From assembly GCF_027627455.1 (NCBI RefSeq), contig NZ_CP115483.1, positions 4,154,001-4,218,000 of the forward strand: a DNA stretch of 64,000 nt, read 5' to 3'. The notes beneath the pieces were generated by a model. The model saw only the letters and a list, made by a program, of their open reading frames with translations, had not been told where the DNA came from and did no database searches. This document shows, piece by piece, positions 1 through 10,100 of the stretch (position 1 is the stretch's first letter; each line of letters starts with the position of its first letter). The position numbers and the translations under genes are program-made. Origin of the DNA: Sphingobacterium sp. SYP-B4668 (lineage in GTDB: Bacteria; Bacteroidota; Bacteroidia; Sphingobacteriales; Sphingobacteriaceae).

Positions 1-784
1 TTTGATCCCAGTTGACAGCCATTCAAAAGCTGGCGTATTTGATCATATTTTTATGGATATAGGGGATGGACAAAATATGGAAAATAGCCTCAGTACGTAT
101 ACAGCCCACCTAACCAACATGAAGTACTTTATCGAACACTGCAATAGCAGGACTTTGCTGTTGATAGATGAATTTGGCGGCGGCACGGAGCCTCAAATCG
201 GGGGAGCCATTGCAGAGACATTGCTAGCTGAATTTAATAAAAAACAAAGCTTCGGACTGATTACGACTCACTTTGAGAACCTCAAACACTTTGCATACCG
301 CACAGCAGGAGTTATCAACGGAGCGATGTTATATGATTCCGAAAATATGATTCCGTTATATAAGCTTTCGATAGGACACCCAGGCAGTTCGTTGGCGATT
401 GAGGTAGCCCGACGTATAGGACTCCCTGAACGTCTTATCTCGAATGCATCAAAAAAAATAGGCGAAGAATTCGTGAACATGGATAGCTTGCCGCAGTCGA
501 TAGTTCGAGACAAACTATATTGGGAATCACAAAGGAAAGAAATAGATACCAACACCGCATCTTGTCAAGCAGAAGTACGAAGAAAAGCCGTCGATGACAT
601 TGAACGTGTCGAACAAGTGAAAAATATATCACTTGAACATGTTACGAAAATGGGAGACAAAGTACAAGTATACGGACAGACTGCCGTGGGAACCGTCGTG
701 GAAATCCAGGGAAAGTATGCCATTCTATCATTTGGCATAATGAAAAGCAAGGTATCGATAGACCGATTGATCCGAGTGCCTTAA
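1..784 (+). CDS. MutS2-like mismatch-repair family ATPase, C-terminal part (5' end outside window)
   Basis: This is the C-terminal ATPase part of a MutS-family protein; the frame is open to the left edge, so the true start lies outside. The last 260 residues are visible. They show the MutS signature (SLSTYTAH, residues 29-36), a Walker B block (LLLIDEFGGGTEP, catalytic D56/E57) and the switch histidine in ITTHF (H90). A short basic beta-rich tail (GDKVQVYGQTAVGTVVEIQGK) resembles the KOW-like segment of MutS2. Unlike classical MutS2, no Smr nuclease domain follows, because the protein stops at the tail. The DEFGGGTEP wording is closer to MutS2 (DELGAGTDP) than to MutS1. The likely role is ATP-driven binding to branched or recombination DNA; whether it acts in mismatch repair is not shown. 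The gene converges on the beta-helix gene and shares a terminator with it. Confidence 0.85.
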   Translation, partial: LIPVDSHSKAGVFDHIFMDIGDGQNMENSLSTYTAHLTNMKYFIEHCNSRTLLLIDEFGGGTEPQIGGAIAETLLAEFNKKQSFGLITTHFENLKHFAYRTAGVINGAMLYDSENMIPLYKLSIGHPGSSLAIEVARRIGLPERLISNASKKIGEEFVNMDSLPQSIVRDKLYWESQRKEIDTNTASCQAEVRRKAVDDIERVEQVKNISLEHVTKMGDKVQVYGQTAVGTVVEIQGKYAILSFGIMKSKVSIDRLIRVP

Positions 785-803
785 AGGATGACATTGACAA
801 ATA

Positions 804-841
804 ACATTTCCCCCGTCCAACCAATACAACGGGGGAAATGT
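804..841. terminator. Bidirectional terminator hairpin between convergent genes
   Basis: A perfect 13-bp inverted repeat (ACATTTCCCCCGT at 804-816 and its complement at 829-841) encloses a 12-nt loop. It lies between the stop of the MutS-like gene and the stop of the beta-helix gene on the opposite strand, where a shared terminator is expected. The C/G block is flanked by A/T runs on both sides. Confidence 0.75.
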
Positions 842-869
842 AATGACACCCAAATATGTAACAGTTTGC

Positions 870-2417
870 CTATTGATATTCTATAGCACCGATATCGATA
901 ACAGCATGGTATCTCGGATTTCCAAGAAAATCTAAGGTGCCAGCTGAAGTGCCGTGTGCATTATTGCCAACATTGATGGCTGGCGATAGAGCTTGTAGAC
1001 TAAAGTCTGGAGGACTAGCAGCCACATTGGCAAAAAGAGGATTGCCGTAGATGCCGTTGCTATCTCCACCACTCCCTCCCTTCCAAGCACTAAAGGAATT
1101 GAGTGCAGACCCGTTCCAGTACCACCTATTGGTACTGCCGCTGCTGAAATATAGATTGAAATCAATACCATTAAATGACCCCGTGCTATCATGCTTGCGG
1201 ATAAACGTACCCATAGTAGGTCGACTGACAAGAATGTTATTATGGATCTCGTTGTAATGGCAATTGGAATTCAGGCGAATCTCCCCCACGTATTCACCGT
1301 AATACCCTAATTCTCCGGCGTTGTAGTACAAGGTATTATTTAGTACCAGACAACTTTTGGTACCTCCAGTGGTATAATTGGCGTAACCACCTAGATAAAT
1401 TCCTTCAGCTCTATTGTTGTGGACTACATTGTTTCTAACGACACAGAATTCGGTCGGGAATCCATCATTTTCACTAACAAGTCCTATCCCGCGGTCACTA
1501 TCCCAGATCCGGTTTCGATCGACGACGATATGTCGGGCGCCATCTATATAAATACCGATGGTACCAGCAGCCTGGAGCAATACGGGGACTTGCCCAGTGC
1601 GACCATCAATATTCCAAATCTTGTTACCGATAACTTGTCCATTGCGGGCATAGTCTACAGCTGGCAGACCATTGGCACCATATCCGCCCGCTATACAAAT
1701 GGCAATATTCTCTCCATTGTAGATTTCATTATTTCGAATGACAAATTGATCTACATAGCCATTTATAGTCAAATTTTCGCTTGTGCCGGTACGATTATCA
1801 TGTATACTATTGCCTTCTACCAAAATATTGGTCATAGCCGTACTCCCGGTACCTTTGATATGTATACCGTGTGCCTCGCGGCCAACAGAAGGAGAAGCGT
1901 TATTATGGATATGATGTACATGATTGTTGGTAATCTCAATATTGGAAGAGGTACCATTCACCAACAATCCATCAAGCATCTTGCCTCCATCTGAAGTGCT
2001 GTAATGCGCGATTTCCATCCCATTAATCTTGATCCAATCCATTGAAGTAATCTTAACCAATGCATCGTGCCCTGATGAGGGCAGTCCATTGCCACTGATC
2101 AGGGCATTTTCTCCGGGATAGGATGTCAATGTGATATAGGCTCCAGAACTACCTGATCGGGGGAACACTAATTTTTCGAAATATATACCTGTCCGGACAA
2201 TGACCGAATCGCCAGGCTGTGCAAGTGAGAGCGCATATGCGATGCTCTTTAATGGCGATGATATGTCACCCGTGTTACTATCGTTGCCGCTATTGGCCAC
2301 ATAATAGTTTTGAGTCGCTAATCGTGCTGTCAACAGATTTGCAGAGGACAACATCGTCTGTTCACAAGCAGTAGCTCCTGCCAATAAAAACAGTAAAAAG
2401 AATTGTACTTTTCTCAT
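870..2417 (-). CDS. Right-handed parallel beta-helix lipoprotein (pectate-lyase-like fold)
   Basis: A 515-residue secreted protein with an N-terminal lipoprotein signal (hydrophobic stretch, then ATAC with the acylated Cys at residue 18). The mature part opens with YYVANSGNDSNTGD, a common start of DUF1565-type beta-helix proteins. It continues with many short repeats of the style 'ITNNHVHHI', 'VEGNSIHDN', 'IRNNEIYNG' and 'VRNNVVHNN', which are the asparagine-rich turns of a right-handed parallel beta-helix. Families with this fold include polysaccharide lyases, GH28-like hydrolases and epimerases; the catalytic residues cannot be assigned by eye. It ends with a DFLGNPR..IDIGAIEYQ tail often seen in such proteins. 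It is the last gene of the ECF-controlled PUL, 47 bp after the GH123-like gene, so a surface or periplasmic carbohydrate-active role is inferred. The exact reaction is unknown. Confidence 0.85.
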   Translation of the reverse strand: MRKVQFFLLFLLAGATACEQTMLSSANLLTARLATQNYYVANSGNDSNTGDISSPLKSIAYALSLAQPGDSVIVRTGIYFEKLVFPRSGSSGAYITLTSYPGENALISGNGLPSSGHDALVKITSMDWIKINGMEIAHYSTSDGGKMLDGLLVNGTSSNIEITNNHVHHIHNNASPSVGREAHGIHIKGTGSTAMTNILVEGNSIHDNRTGTSENLTINGYVDQFVIRNNEIYNGENIAICIAGGYGANGLPAVDYARNGQVIGNKIWNIDGRTGQVPVLLQAAGTIGIYIDGARHIVVDRNRIWDSDRGIGLVSENDGFPTEFCVVRNNVVHNNRAEGIYLGGYANYTTGGTKSCLVLNNTLYYNAGELGYYGEYVGEIRLNSNCHYNEIHNNILVSRPTMGTFIRKHDSTGSFNGIDFNLYFSSGSTNRWYWNGSALNSFSAWKGGSGGDSNGIYGNPLFANVAASPPDFSLQALSPAINVGNNAHGTSAGTLDFLGNPRYHAVIDIGAIEYQ

Positions 2418-2464
2418 AACATGATTTTTAGGGTTTATAATAATATCAATACGAGTAAATTAAG

Positions 2465-4165
2465 TTATCGTCCCATGATACGAGCAGCCATCTCCAGCTT
2501 GTGCGTTAAATAAAGATGGGCGTCGTCGCTAAATACCTTCATCGATGGGGCTACTTTGCCCGCCCAATTGGCCGCCTCCTCTTTTCCAAAACGCTCCTCC
2601 AAGAGCTGGTAGTATTCGTACTCTTCCAAACCCTTTCGAATCTGCTCCATACGAATACTACTCAAAGGACCGGAGCTACCTGGATATAAAAGCAATCCAT
2701 CGCCATGCAGCCACTTGTATTCATCCGTGGGGGTAGTAATCGATACTTCAAGCTTCGCAGGCGTATTCTTATCAATGGTCGCAGGGTATTTCCAATCAAT
2801 CTTATTGTATTGATTTACGCCCCAATATAAAAATCCATCAAACCGTTCATGGTAAGCCATCGCACTTAACAGTACCCTAGCATCTAAATATGGATTTTCA
2901 ATACGCCAATTAGGCATCGGATGGTAAGGCTGCAAGGAAATGTACCCCCATACCTTTTTGCCTACAGCTCGCACCTGATCAGCAAAAGCTGAGTTATAAA
3001 TGTCATCCGTGATATGCAGCACCAGGATATCGATTTGTAACTCTTGGAGTTGTTCGACACTCGTAATATGCATCGAAGTGGTCGCAATTGGAATCTGGGG
3101 ATAAATGGATTTAATATGCCGATGTACTTTTTTCATCGTTTCGAAATGACTTGCATCATTCTCATCGAACCCATAAAACACACCATTTCCCTGTGACACA
3201 CAGCCGCTACTGACGAGGGCATCGATGTAGGGTCTATTTTTTTCAAATCGAGCTATCAATTCGTCCGCAGAAGCATCGCGATCACTCCAAGTCGCGGTTA
3301 TCGGATACACGACAAAGCCATTCATACGGTCGAGATAACGGTGATATTCATTTGGCTCGATTTTCAACTTCGCATCAGCGCCTTCCAAATCAATATACAT
3401 ATCCGTCGGACTTATCCGTTGAGCCATTAAGAAGTCAAACCATTTTTCCCGAATAGCAGGTGTAAAAGTAGGATACACTTTATTCAAATATTCCAACGAT
3501 AGGGAGAACAAAGTGGGCAATGTGCTCTTACGGGGTAAGGTAAAATCGAATACGGTCAACTGCATATCAATAGTTTCCAATTGGCCTCCAATAGTTAGGC
3601 TTACCTTACCAGCGTACAGTCCTGGTGGTGTGCCAGTGGGTATTGGACAATTGACCCATAATGTATTGGACCAACCTTTGACAAGTGTAGGACGTTCATT
3701 TTCTAACAAAGGATCTGGATACCAGCCCGGGAGCAACCCCTTGATATCCTCAGTGGCGGGATGTCCATCAAATGTCGAAACGTATACGTATCCTACCTGA
3801 TACCAAACTAGGTCACGGATAGTATGTACTCCATTGGTCAACTCGCTAATACGAACATCTACCTGCCCTAAATCGGCTTCTGAACGAAGGACGATTTGAA
3901 AACTTTCGGTTTCATTGGCCGCCGCAGCAAGTTCAATACGTCTACTCTCTTTAACAATGTCTGACGGCAATACCTTTATTGAACTATCTAAAGCAGAAAT
4001 TGTATATTTTGTGATACGATTTGGGGCAGCCTCATCTGGGTGAGTCTTTTTGCAACTGCAATTGCCAACCCCAAATACGACTAGCCCATAGCCTAATATG
4101 GAGCTGCTTTTTATAAATTTTCGTCGACCGATAAGGACCGGTGTAGGTTTGTGCTGTGACTTCAT
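2465..4165 (-). CDS. GH123-like / DUF4091 family putative glycoside hydrolase, exported
   Basis: A 566-residue protein. The C-terminal signature RMEQIRKGLEEYEYYQLLEE is characteristic of DUF4091, the C-terminal part of GH123-type proteins. A YGFDEND motif carries an Asp-Glu pair (D334/E335), matching the DE pair that GH123 beta-N-acetylgalactosaminidases use for substrate-assisted catalysis. The N-terminal region (about 50-210) is beta-rich. The leader has a twin-arginine motif (GRRKFIK, R14-R15) before a hydrophobic stretch and a Cys-Ser-Cys near residue 36, so it may be a Tat-exported lipoprotein. Its start overlaps the stop of the upstream NHL gene by 4 bp, which suggests translational coupling. 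Activity on GalNAc is possible but not proven, since many DUF4091 proteins are uncharacterised. Confidence 0.8.
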   Translation of the reverse strand: MKSQHKPTPVLIGRRKFIKSSSILGYGLVVFGVGNCSCKKTHPDEAAPNRITKYTISALDSSIKVLPSDIVKESRRIELAAAANETESFQIVLRSEADLGQVDVRISELTNGVHTIRDLVWYQVGYVYVSTFDGHPATEDIKGLLPGWYPDPLLENERPTLVKGWSNTLWVNCPIPTGTPPGLYAGKVSLTIGGQLETIDMQLTVFDFTLPRKSTLPTLFSLSLEYLNKVYPTFTPAIREKWFDFLMAQRISPTDMYIDLEGADAKLKIEPNEYHRYLDRMNGFVVYPITATWSDRDASADELIARFEKNRPYIDALVSSGCVSQGNGVFYGFDENDASHFETMKKVHRHIKSIYPQIPIATTSMHITSVEQLQELQIDILVLHITDDIYNSAFADQVRAVGKKVWGYISLQPYHPMPNWRIENPYLDARVLLSAMAYHERFDGFLYWGVNQYNKIDWKYPATIDKNTPAKLEVSITTPTDEYKWLHGDGLLLYPGSSGPLSSIRMEQIRKGLEEYEYYQLLEERFGKEEAANWAGKVAPSMKVFSDDAHLYLTHKLEMAARIMGR

Positions 4166-5490
4166 AGCACCTCCTCCTTGATAATGCGACGGATACTGTG
4201 GTTATTAGCATCGACAACGTACACATCCCCATTGGGGCCTACAGCAACTCCCGTGGGATTATTTAACCTTGCTTGGTCTTCTAGGCCGTCAACAAACCCT
4301 CTCTCGGTGCCACCGAAAAAAGTAGTCACCGCCCATTTGGTAGGCTTTATCAAGCGTATACATTGGTTGGTATTATTACCACCATCACCATACCATGGGC
4401 CTCCATAAGGCCCGGAATCACCCGCGAGATAGAGTTCGCCAGTCGTGGTATTGCAAGCAATACCCCAAGGGCGATCAAATTTGGCCGATAAACCAAGTCC
4501 ATCGAGATACCCTGCAACGCCATGTGTCCCCGCTACGACGGTAGCTTGTAGTGGCTCGCCGCTAAATCCCTTGAGATCGACTTGATGGACAACGGATTTC
4601 CCAGTTTCAACAACATACAACATTCCTTGTTGATTGATAGTGATGCCACTAATCCAATCCATTCCGGAGACCACAGCTCTGAGGGAACCGCCATTATCTA
4701 CTTCATATACGGTGCCATTGGTCAATGAGGATACGTATATCTTGTTGTTGCGCGGATCTATGGCAATATTGACAATATCACCTACACCTGTCACAGTAGA
4801 GACCTGCCCGTCAGGACTTATTTTTCTTAACTTGGCGTTCCAAGTATCTGCTACATATAGATTACGATCCTTGTCAACAGCTACATCAAATGGGGTATCG
4901 AATCGTGCTTGTAAAGCAGGACCGTCGAGATAACCTGCAACCCCATTTCCGGCAATGGTCTCAACCGTACCATCCGGACTGATTTTGCGAATCCGATGAT
5001 TGCCCGCATCTGCGACATATACATTTCCATCAACATCAACGGTCAGACCTGGTGCCCTAGCAAAATTAAATTGGGCGGATTTACCCATGCCGTCAGCATA
5101 TCCGGCGACACCACTTCCGGCCAATGTCTCCATACGCCAGCGGTATACGGGTGGAAATTTGAAGGGGACGGAGCTTTTGACTTGATTGTCTCCAATCTGG
5201 ACCTCGACAAGCCCCGTACCTGCGTCTTGGGGAACAATCAACAGGATACGTTCGGTATTGATACCCGTAATTCGCGCTTTGACTCCATTGATGTATACGG
5301 TTACTTGATTGGTATCTAACGAAAAGTTGTGTCCAAAAATCATCATTTCGGTACCTCCTTCGCCCTCTAGGGGAAGAAATTTTTCAATCACGATGGGCTT
5401 GGTGCCATCGTGTCCTAAACTCTCTTTATCTTTGCATCCTACAATCTGCAATAGAAGAAGGAAGAAAATATATAGTGCAATTTTGTTCAT
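4162..5490 (-). CDS. IPT/TIG domain plus NHL-repeat lipoprotein of a PUL
   Basis: A lipoprotein of about 442 residues. I chose the ATG at 5490 (MNKIALYIFF); an in-frame ATG at 5505 adds five residues. The leader ends in QIVGC, a lipobox. Next comes an IPT/TIG immunoglobulin-like domain (PLEGEGGTEMMIFGHNFS...VYINGVKARI). It is followed by about five NHL beta-propeller repeats, each with patterns such as GVAGYADG, ARFDTPFDVAVD and NLYVADTWNAKLRKI. Proteins of this make-up often sit beside SusCD pairs and are thought to be surface glycan-binding proteins. It lies 30 bp after the susD stop and overlaps the GH123-like gene by 4 bp. No catalytic site is evident; binding is the more likely role. Confidence 0.85.
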   Translation of the reverse strand: MNKIALYIFFLLLLQIVGCKDKESLGHDGTKPIVIEKFLPLEGEGGTEMMIFGHNFSLDTNQVTVYINGVKARITGINTERILLIVPQDAGTGLVEVQIGDNQVKSSVPFKFPPVYRWRMETLAGSGVAGYADGMGKSAQFNFARAPGLTVDVDGNVYVADAGNHRIRKISPDGTVETIAGNGVAGYLDGPALQARFDTPFDVAVDKDRNLYVADTWNAKLRKISPDGQVSTVTGVGDIVNIAIDPRNNKIYVSSLTNGTVYEVDNGGSLRAVVSGMDWISGITINQQGMLYVVETGKSVVHQVDLKGFSGEPLQATVVAGTHGVAGYLDGLGLSAKFDRPWGIACNTTTGELYLAGDSGPYGGPWYGDGGNNTNQCIRLIKPTKWAVTTFFGGTERGFVDGLEDQARLNNPTGVAVGPNGDVYVVDANNHSIRRIIKEEVL

Positions 5491-5520
5491 AATAGTTGTC
5501 ATCATATGCTAAATAATAGA

Positions 5521-7158
5521 CTAATTATACCCGGGATTTTGTGTCAAAGCACTATTCCGATTGATCTCAGATTGAGGAATGGGGAATAAATCATAGGTAT
5601 TCTTATAAAATCGACTCTCTATCTTGAAGGGTAGATATTTCCAGTCCGAACCACTTTTGGTAATTTTCATACCGTGGACCTCTTTCAATATTTGCTCTCC
5701 AATACGCCATCTCCTGAGATCCCAAAATCGATGGGATTCAAATGCAAGTTCTATCCTCCGTTCGTTTTGAATGCGTTCACGCATCTGGACTTTGGTCAAT
5801 CCTGCAGGCAAAGCGGGCATAGAAACTCGCGCTCGTACTTGGTCTACAGCTTGATAGACGGATTGATCTGGAGCAGAAAGTGCTTCGTTTTTTGCCTCGG
5901 CATAATTAAGCAAGATTTCGGCATATCGAATAAAGACAAAAAAGTGACTTCCAGGTCGCCAAATAGGGGTGATACTTCCATTTACATCCAATGTCTTGGC
6001 TAGGTAATATCCTGTACGTGTATAATTATCCCCACTCCCGTTGATACCGTCCAAACCGCCTTCGAATGTTTCAATAGGCAACCCACGCCAAGGCATATTG
6101 TTGTGAACAATAGTCATCTGAAATCGTGGGTCTCGATTCTCATAGGGATTGTCAGCATCATATAAGGGTGATTCGCTATATTTTTTCCCATCTTTCATTT
6201 CAAAGGCATCAACCAATTCTTGACTGGGGTGAACAATGGCAAAACCACCTTGGCTAGGCATCAAGTTGTTACGAAGCTGATCTTCATAATTGGCCGTATA
6301 TTGAAAAATATTTTCTGCGGAATTGCGCGTATGGAGCACGTCTTTAAAGGAGCCATGTAGGCTGTATACCCCCAAAGAGATGACGTCTTGGGCTGCTTTT
6401 GCTGCCCGCTCCCAGAGCTCTATGTTATTGGAAGGGTTGTGCAAGGGACTGGCGGCATACAACAACATGCGCGATTTCAACGCCAACGCTGCACCTTTGG
6501 TGGCCCTCCCCAAATCTTTAGTGGTGTAGTCTGTAGGTAGCAGGGATGCAGCTTTGTCACAATCCTCTACTATAAAACCAACGATTGCTGCTGCATCGGC
6601 CCGTGGAATATTCAGATCGTCACTGACTTGCAAGACACGATCGATCAATGGTACACCACCATATCTTTTGAACAATTCGGAATAAAACCAAGCTCTGAGA
6701 AAAAAGGCTTCTCCTTTCATACGTGCTTTGCCAATCTCTTCTTCTTGATTCTTCGCAGAAACCGGAAGACCATCAATCTTTTCGATAAAGAGGTTGACCC
6801 TGCGGATGGCCGCATACAAATCGGCCCATTGGTCTATGGGATTATTAGATGGAGTCAAATTGCCATCATACATAAACTTGGGGCTTGGCCAGTAGCGGTA
6901 TGCACAATAGCCATTGTCGGTCGCACCGTCATAGGAAAAAGACCAAAGTCCGCTGCCCACCCAATCGATTTTCAACCCGCTCCCATAGACTTGTGCTAAA
7001 AAGCGCTCTGTCTGACGATAATTGCCAAAGACTTCCTCCTCTAACATGCCTCCAGATTCTGCTTTATCAAGGTATGAATCCAGTTTGCTGCAACTGAACA
7101 AGGTGGATATCGATAAAGCAATTGCGGTTATAAGGTTTTTATTAATTGAACTAATCAT
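5521..7158 (-). CDS. SusD/RagB family outer-membrane glycan-binding lipoprotein
   Basis: A SusD-family protein, the surface-exposed lid that binds a glycan over its SusC partner. The frame is open to 7269, but that would overlap susC. The ATG at 7158 (MISSINKNL) gives a normal signal peptide ending in a LFSC lipobox and a 19-bp gap after the susC stop. The protein has the N-terminal SusD helices (residues about 60-200, with RVNLFIEKIDGLP and KARMKGEAFFLRAWFYSELFKRYGGVPLI). The C-terminal RagB/SusD motif is RIQNERRIELAFESHRFWDLRRWR, with the usual NPGYN end. About 545 residues is normal for the family. The substrate is unknown. Confidence 0.95.
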   Translation of the reverse strand: MISSINKNLITAIALSISTLFSCSKLDSYLDKAESGGMLEEEVFGNYRQTERFLAQVYGSGLKIDWVGSGLWSFSYDGATDNGYCAYRYWPSPKFMYDGNLTPSNNPIDQWADLYAAIRRVNLFIEKIDGLPVSAKNQEEEIGKARMKGEAFFLRAWFYSELFKRYGGVPLIDRVLQVSDDLNIPRADAAAIVGFIVEDCDKAASLLPTDYTTKDLGRATKGAALALKSRMLLYAASPLHNPSNNIELWERAAKAAQDVISLGVYSLHGSFKDVLHTRNSAENIFQYTANYEDQLRNNLMPSQGGFAIVHPSQELVDAFEMKDGKKYSESPLYDADNPYENRDPRFQMTIVHNNMPWRGLPIETFEGGLDGINGSGDNYTRTGYYLAKTLDVNGSITPIWRPGSHFFVFIRYAEILLNYAEAKNEALSAPDQSVYQAVDQVRARVSMPALPAGLTKVQMRERIQNERRIELAFESHRFWDLRRWRIGEQILKEVHGMKITKSGSDWKYLPFKIESRFYKNTYDLFPIPQSEINRNSALTQNPGYN

Positions 7159-7177
7159 GATTTCTTTATTTAACATC

Positions 7178-10100
7178 TTAAAAACTAACCGATAAACCAA
7201 AGTTATAGACCTTCTGCTGCGGATAGTTGTTACCGCTGCCGCTCCTAATCTCGGGATCATATGACCCACCTATCTTGTCCCAGGTAATGAGGTTCATACC
7301 GTTGGTATAGACGCGCACGGAGCTGAATTTTTTATCCTTTGTCAATTTGACATTTTTGAATGTGTACCCTATCTCTGCATTTTTCAGCCTGATATAGGAT
7401 GCATCTTTTAAGAAAAAAGAAGAAGGTCTGTGGTTGTTATTATTGAATCCATAGTGTAATACAGGATAATTGGCTGTAGAGGCAGTCTCTGGCGTCCACC
7501 GATCCAAATGATGCTGGAGGACATTGCGTCCTTCTACAAATTCATACACGGCCTGATCGCTCAACAACACATTGAAACCATCTGCGCCTTGGAAAAGACA
7601 GCTTACATCAAATCCCTTCCAGTTCAGACCTAAATAAAGACCGTAAAAAACCTCGGGCACATCGCTTTTGCCAATGGGCCCAGCATCATTTTGGTCAATG
7701 ATATTATCGCCATTTAGATCTACATAACGGATGTCACCTGGAATAACCTGGCCAAATTGCTGTGCGTGGTTTTGAATCTCTTCTACATTGTTAAAGAAGC
7801 CATCTGCTTTGAGGCCAAAATATTGTCCTATGGGACGCCCGGTATTGGTCAAATACGGATAAGGCTTAGACTCTTCATCCATAAAAATAATCTTGTTTCG
7901 AGCGAACGAAGCATTTGCCTTAACGAAATAAGAAACATCGCCGACTGTCTTTCTATGATTAAGCTCTATTTCGAATCCCTTATTAACAGTCTCTCCGAAA
8001 TTGACTGGTGCGAGATTACCACTTGGAATACCGATCATCGATGGGACAGAACCTCTTGTAATCAAGATGTCATTGCGTTTTTCATGGAATAGATCCACAT
8101 TCAATTCAATCAAGTCTTTCCATAGCTTGAACTCCATTCCTAGATTGCCTTTACGGGCTACCTCCCACGAAACCAATGGATTGGCGATCGCACCTTCACC
8201 AACTCCGGACATCCAAACTAACGGATCGCCAAAGTTGTATCCAGAATAATCATTATATTCAGAAATGAACAACCAGCGTCTTCCACTCAATTGGTCATTT
8301 CCGGTGAGGCCATATGACCCTCTAATCTTCATAAAGGTCAATACTTGATTTTCTTTTAGGAAGGATTCTTCTGAAACGATCCATCCGGCAGAAAATGCAG
8401 GAAAGAAGCCATATCGATTGTCTTTAGCAAAATTGTCGGTACCATTGTATCCTGCGTTGAACTCTCCGAAGTACTTGTTGTTATAGTTGTAGGTGAGCCT
8501 GGTGACCAATCCTTGTGATACATAGGGTATCTGCCCCCCAATAACCTTCTGGGTCCTGTTAGCGAGTAATAAGCCGCTGACTGCATGGGGCCCAAAAGTA
8601 TTGGAATAGTTAATGGACGCATCCATCCAAATATCCCTATTCTGGTTGAAGGATGAAGATGGAGCAGACAGGGGAAGATCTTCTTGGGTATAGGTGTAGC
8701 TATCCAAATTGTCATAATCTCCGGTACCATTATAATAGGCGGCGCGCTCACTTCGAGTACGAGTAAACTGATTCTTGAAATAGCCATCAAAAGAATAATT
8801 CCCTTTAATCGAAAGGCCTTCGACGATAAAGTCCAACTTGCGCGTAGCGGATAGCATACCAGAGAGGGATGAATTAAAATTTTGAGCATATCCCTGCGTA
8901 TTAAGCCAATAGAAAGGATTTAATAAAGAGGGGGTTTGGGCATAAAATCCAGTTGGATATTTAATCGGAAAGGCATTTGGGGTAACTTTTTGCAACATAT
9001 CAAAAAGTGTGGATGCACTGGATCTAGGATAGCGTCCATTTTCAATTGCACCGAACAAATTCAAAGACATGCTGAAGTCTTTGTCAAAATCTACATCCAC
9101 GTTAGACCGAAAATTGTACCTTTTGAAAGATACATTTGGATCGTATTTGGGCTGTTTTTCGGATTTATAGATTCCATTTTGATTGGTATATCCAATATTG
9201 ACAAAATATCGCGTCTTGGGACTGCCGCCGCTGATGTTAAAATTGGATTGAGACAATAAGGAATTTTTCATGGCCTCTTGCATCCAATTGATATTTGGGT
9301 ACTTTAGGGGGTTGATTCCTGTGCGATAGGCTTCTAGACTAATCTCATCATAGGGAATCAATATGCCATCTGGATTATCATTGAGATAAGCCTCATTGGA
9401 AAGCCGTGCATAATCATACGAGCCGAGGATCAATGGAAGTCTAGTAGGTGTCTGTACCGCCGTCTGAGTGGACAACTGCATCTGGGGAGCACCTTCACGC
9501 CCCCTTCTTGTCGTGATGATAATCACGCCGTTGGCTCCCTTGACACCATACAATGCTGTAGCTGACGCATCCTTGAGGATTGTAATATTCTCGATTTCGT
9601 TTACATCCAACAGGTTAATGGCACTGTAATCCTTTTGGACACCATCTATCGTAATTAGGGGAGACACGCTGTTAAAAGTAGAACGTCCTCTAATCAATAA
9701 GTCAGAATTATCATATCCCGGCTCTCCGCTTCGCTGCAGTGTAATTAGTCCAGGAAGTCTTCCGGCCAAGGCATTGGTAACGTTGGCGACTGGGCTTTGC
9801 TTAAGGTCTTTTGTGGAAATGGAGGCCAAAGAGCCTGTTTGCGCTATCTTTTTTTGAGACTGTCCAAACCCTAAAACTATCACTTCTTCCAAATCTGAAT
9901 TGTCCAAAGTTAATATAACCTGAAGTGCTCTTTGGTCCGTGATCTCTATATCCAAGGCTCGATATCCGATTGCGGAGAAAGACAAAATTTCTCCGCTCTT
10001 AGCCGGAATTCTAAATTTTCCATCGTTGTCTGTCGAGGTCCCTCGAGTGGTTCCTTTAATCTTAATGGAGACCCCCGACAAAGGATTTTTTAGGGAATCT

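Noticed and set aside
1419..1994. 191-codon plus-strand ORF opposite the beta-helix gene
   Set aside because: It lies wholly antisense to a gene with clear domain and signal features; its sequence has no motif and arises from the repetitive codons of the beta-helix.
8356..8889. 177-codon ORF on the same strand as SusC, in another frame
   Set aside because: It is inside the SusC barrel, shows no start context and has a composition unlike a real protein.
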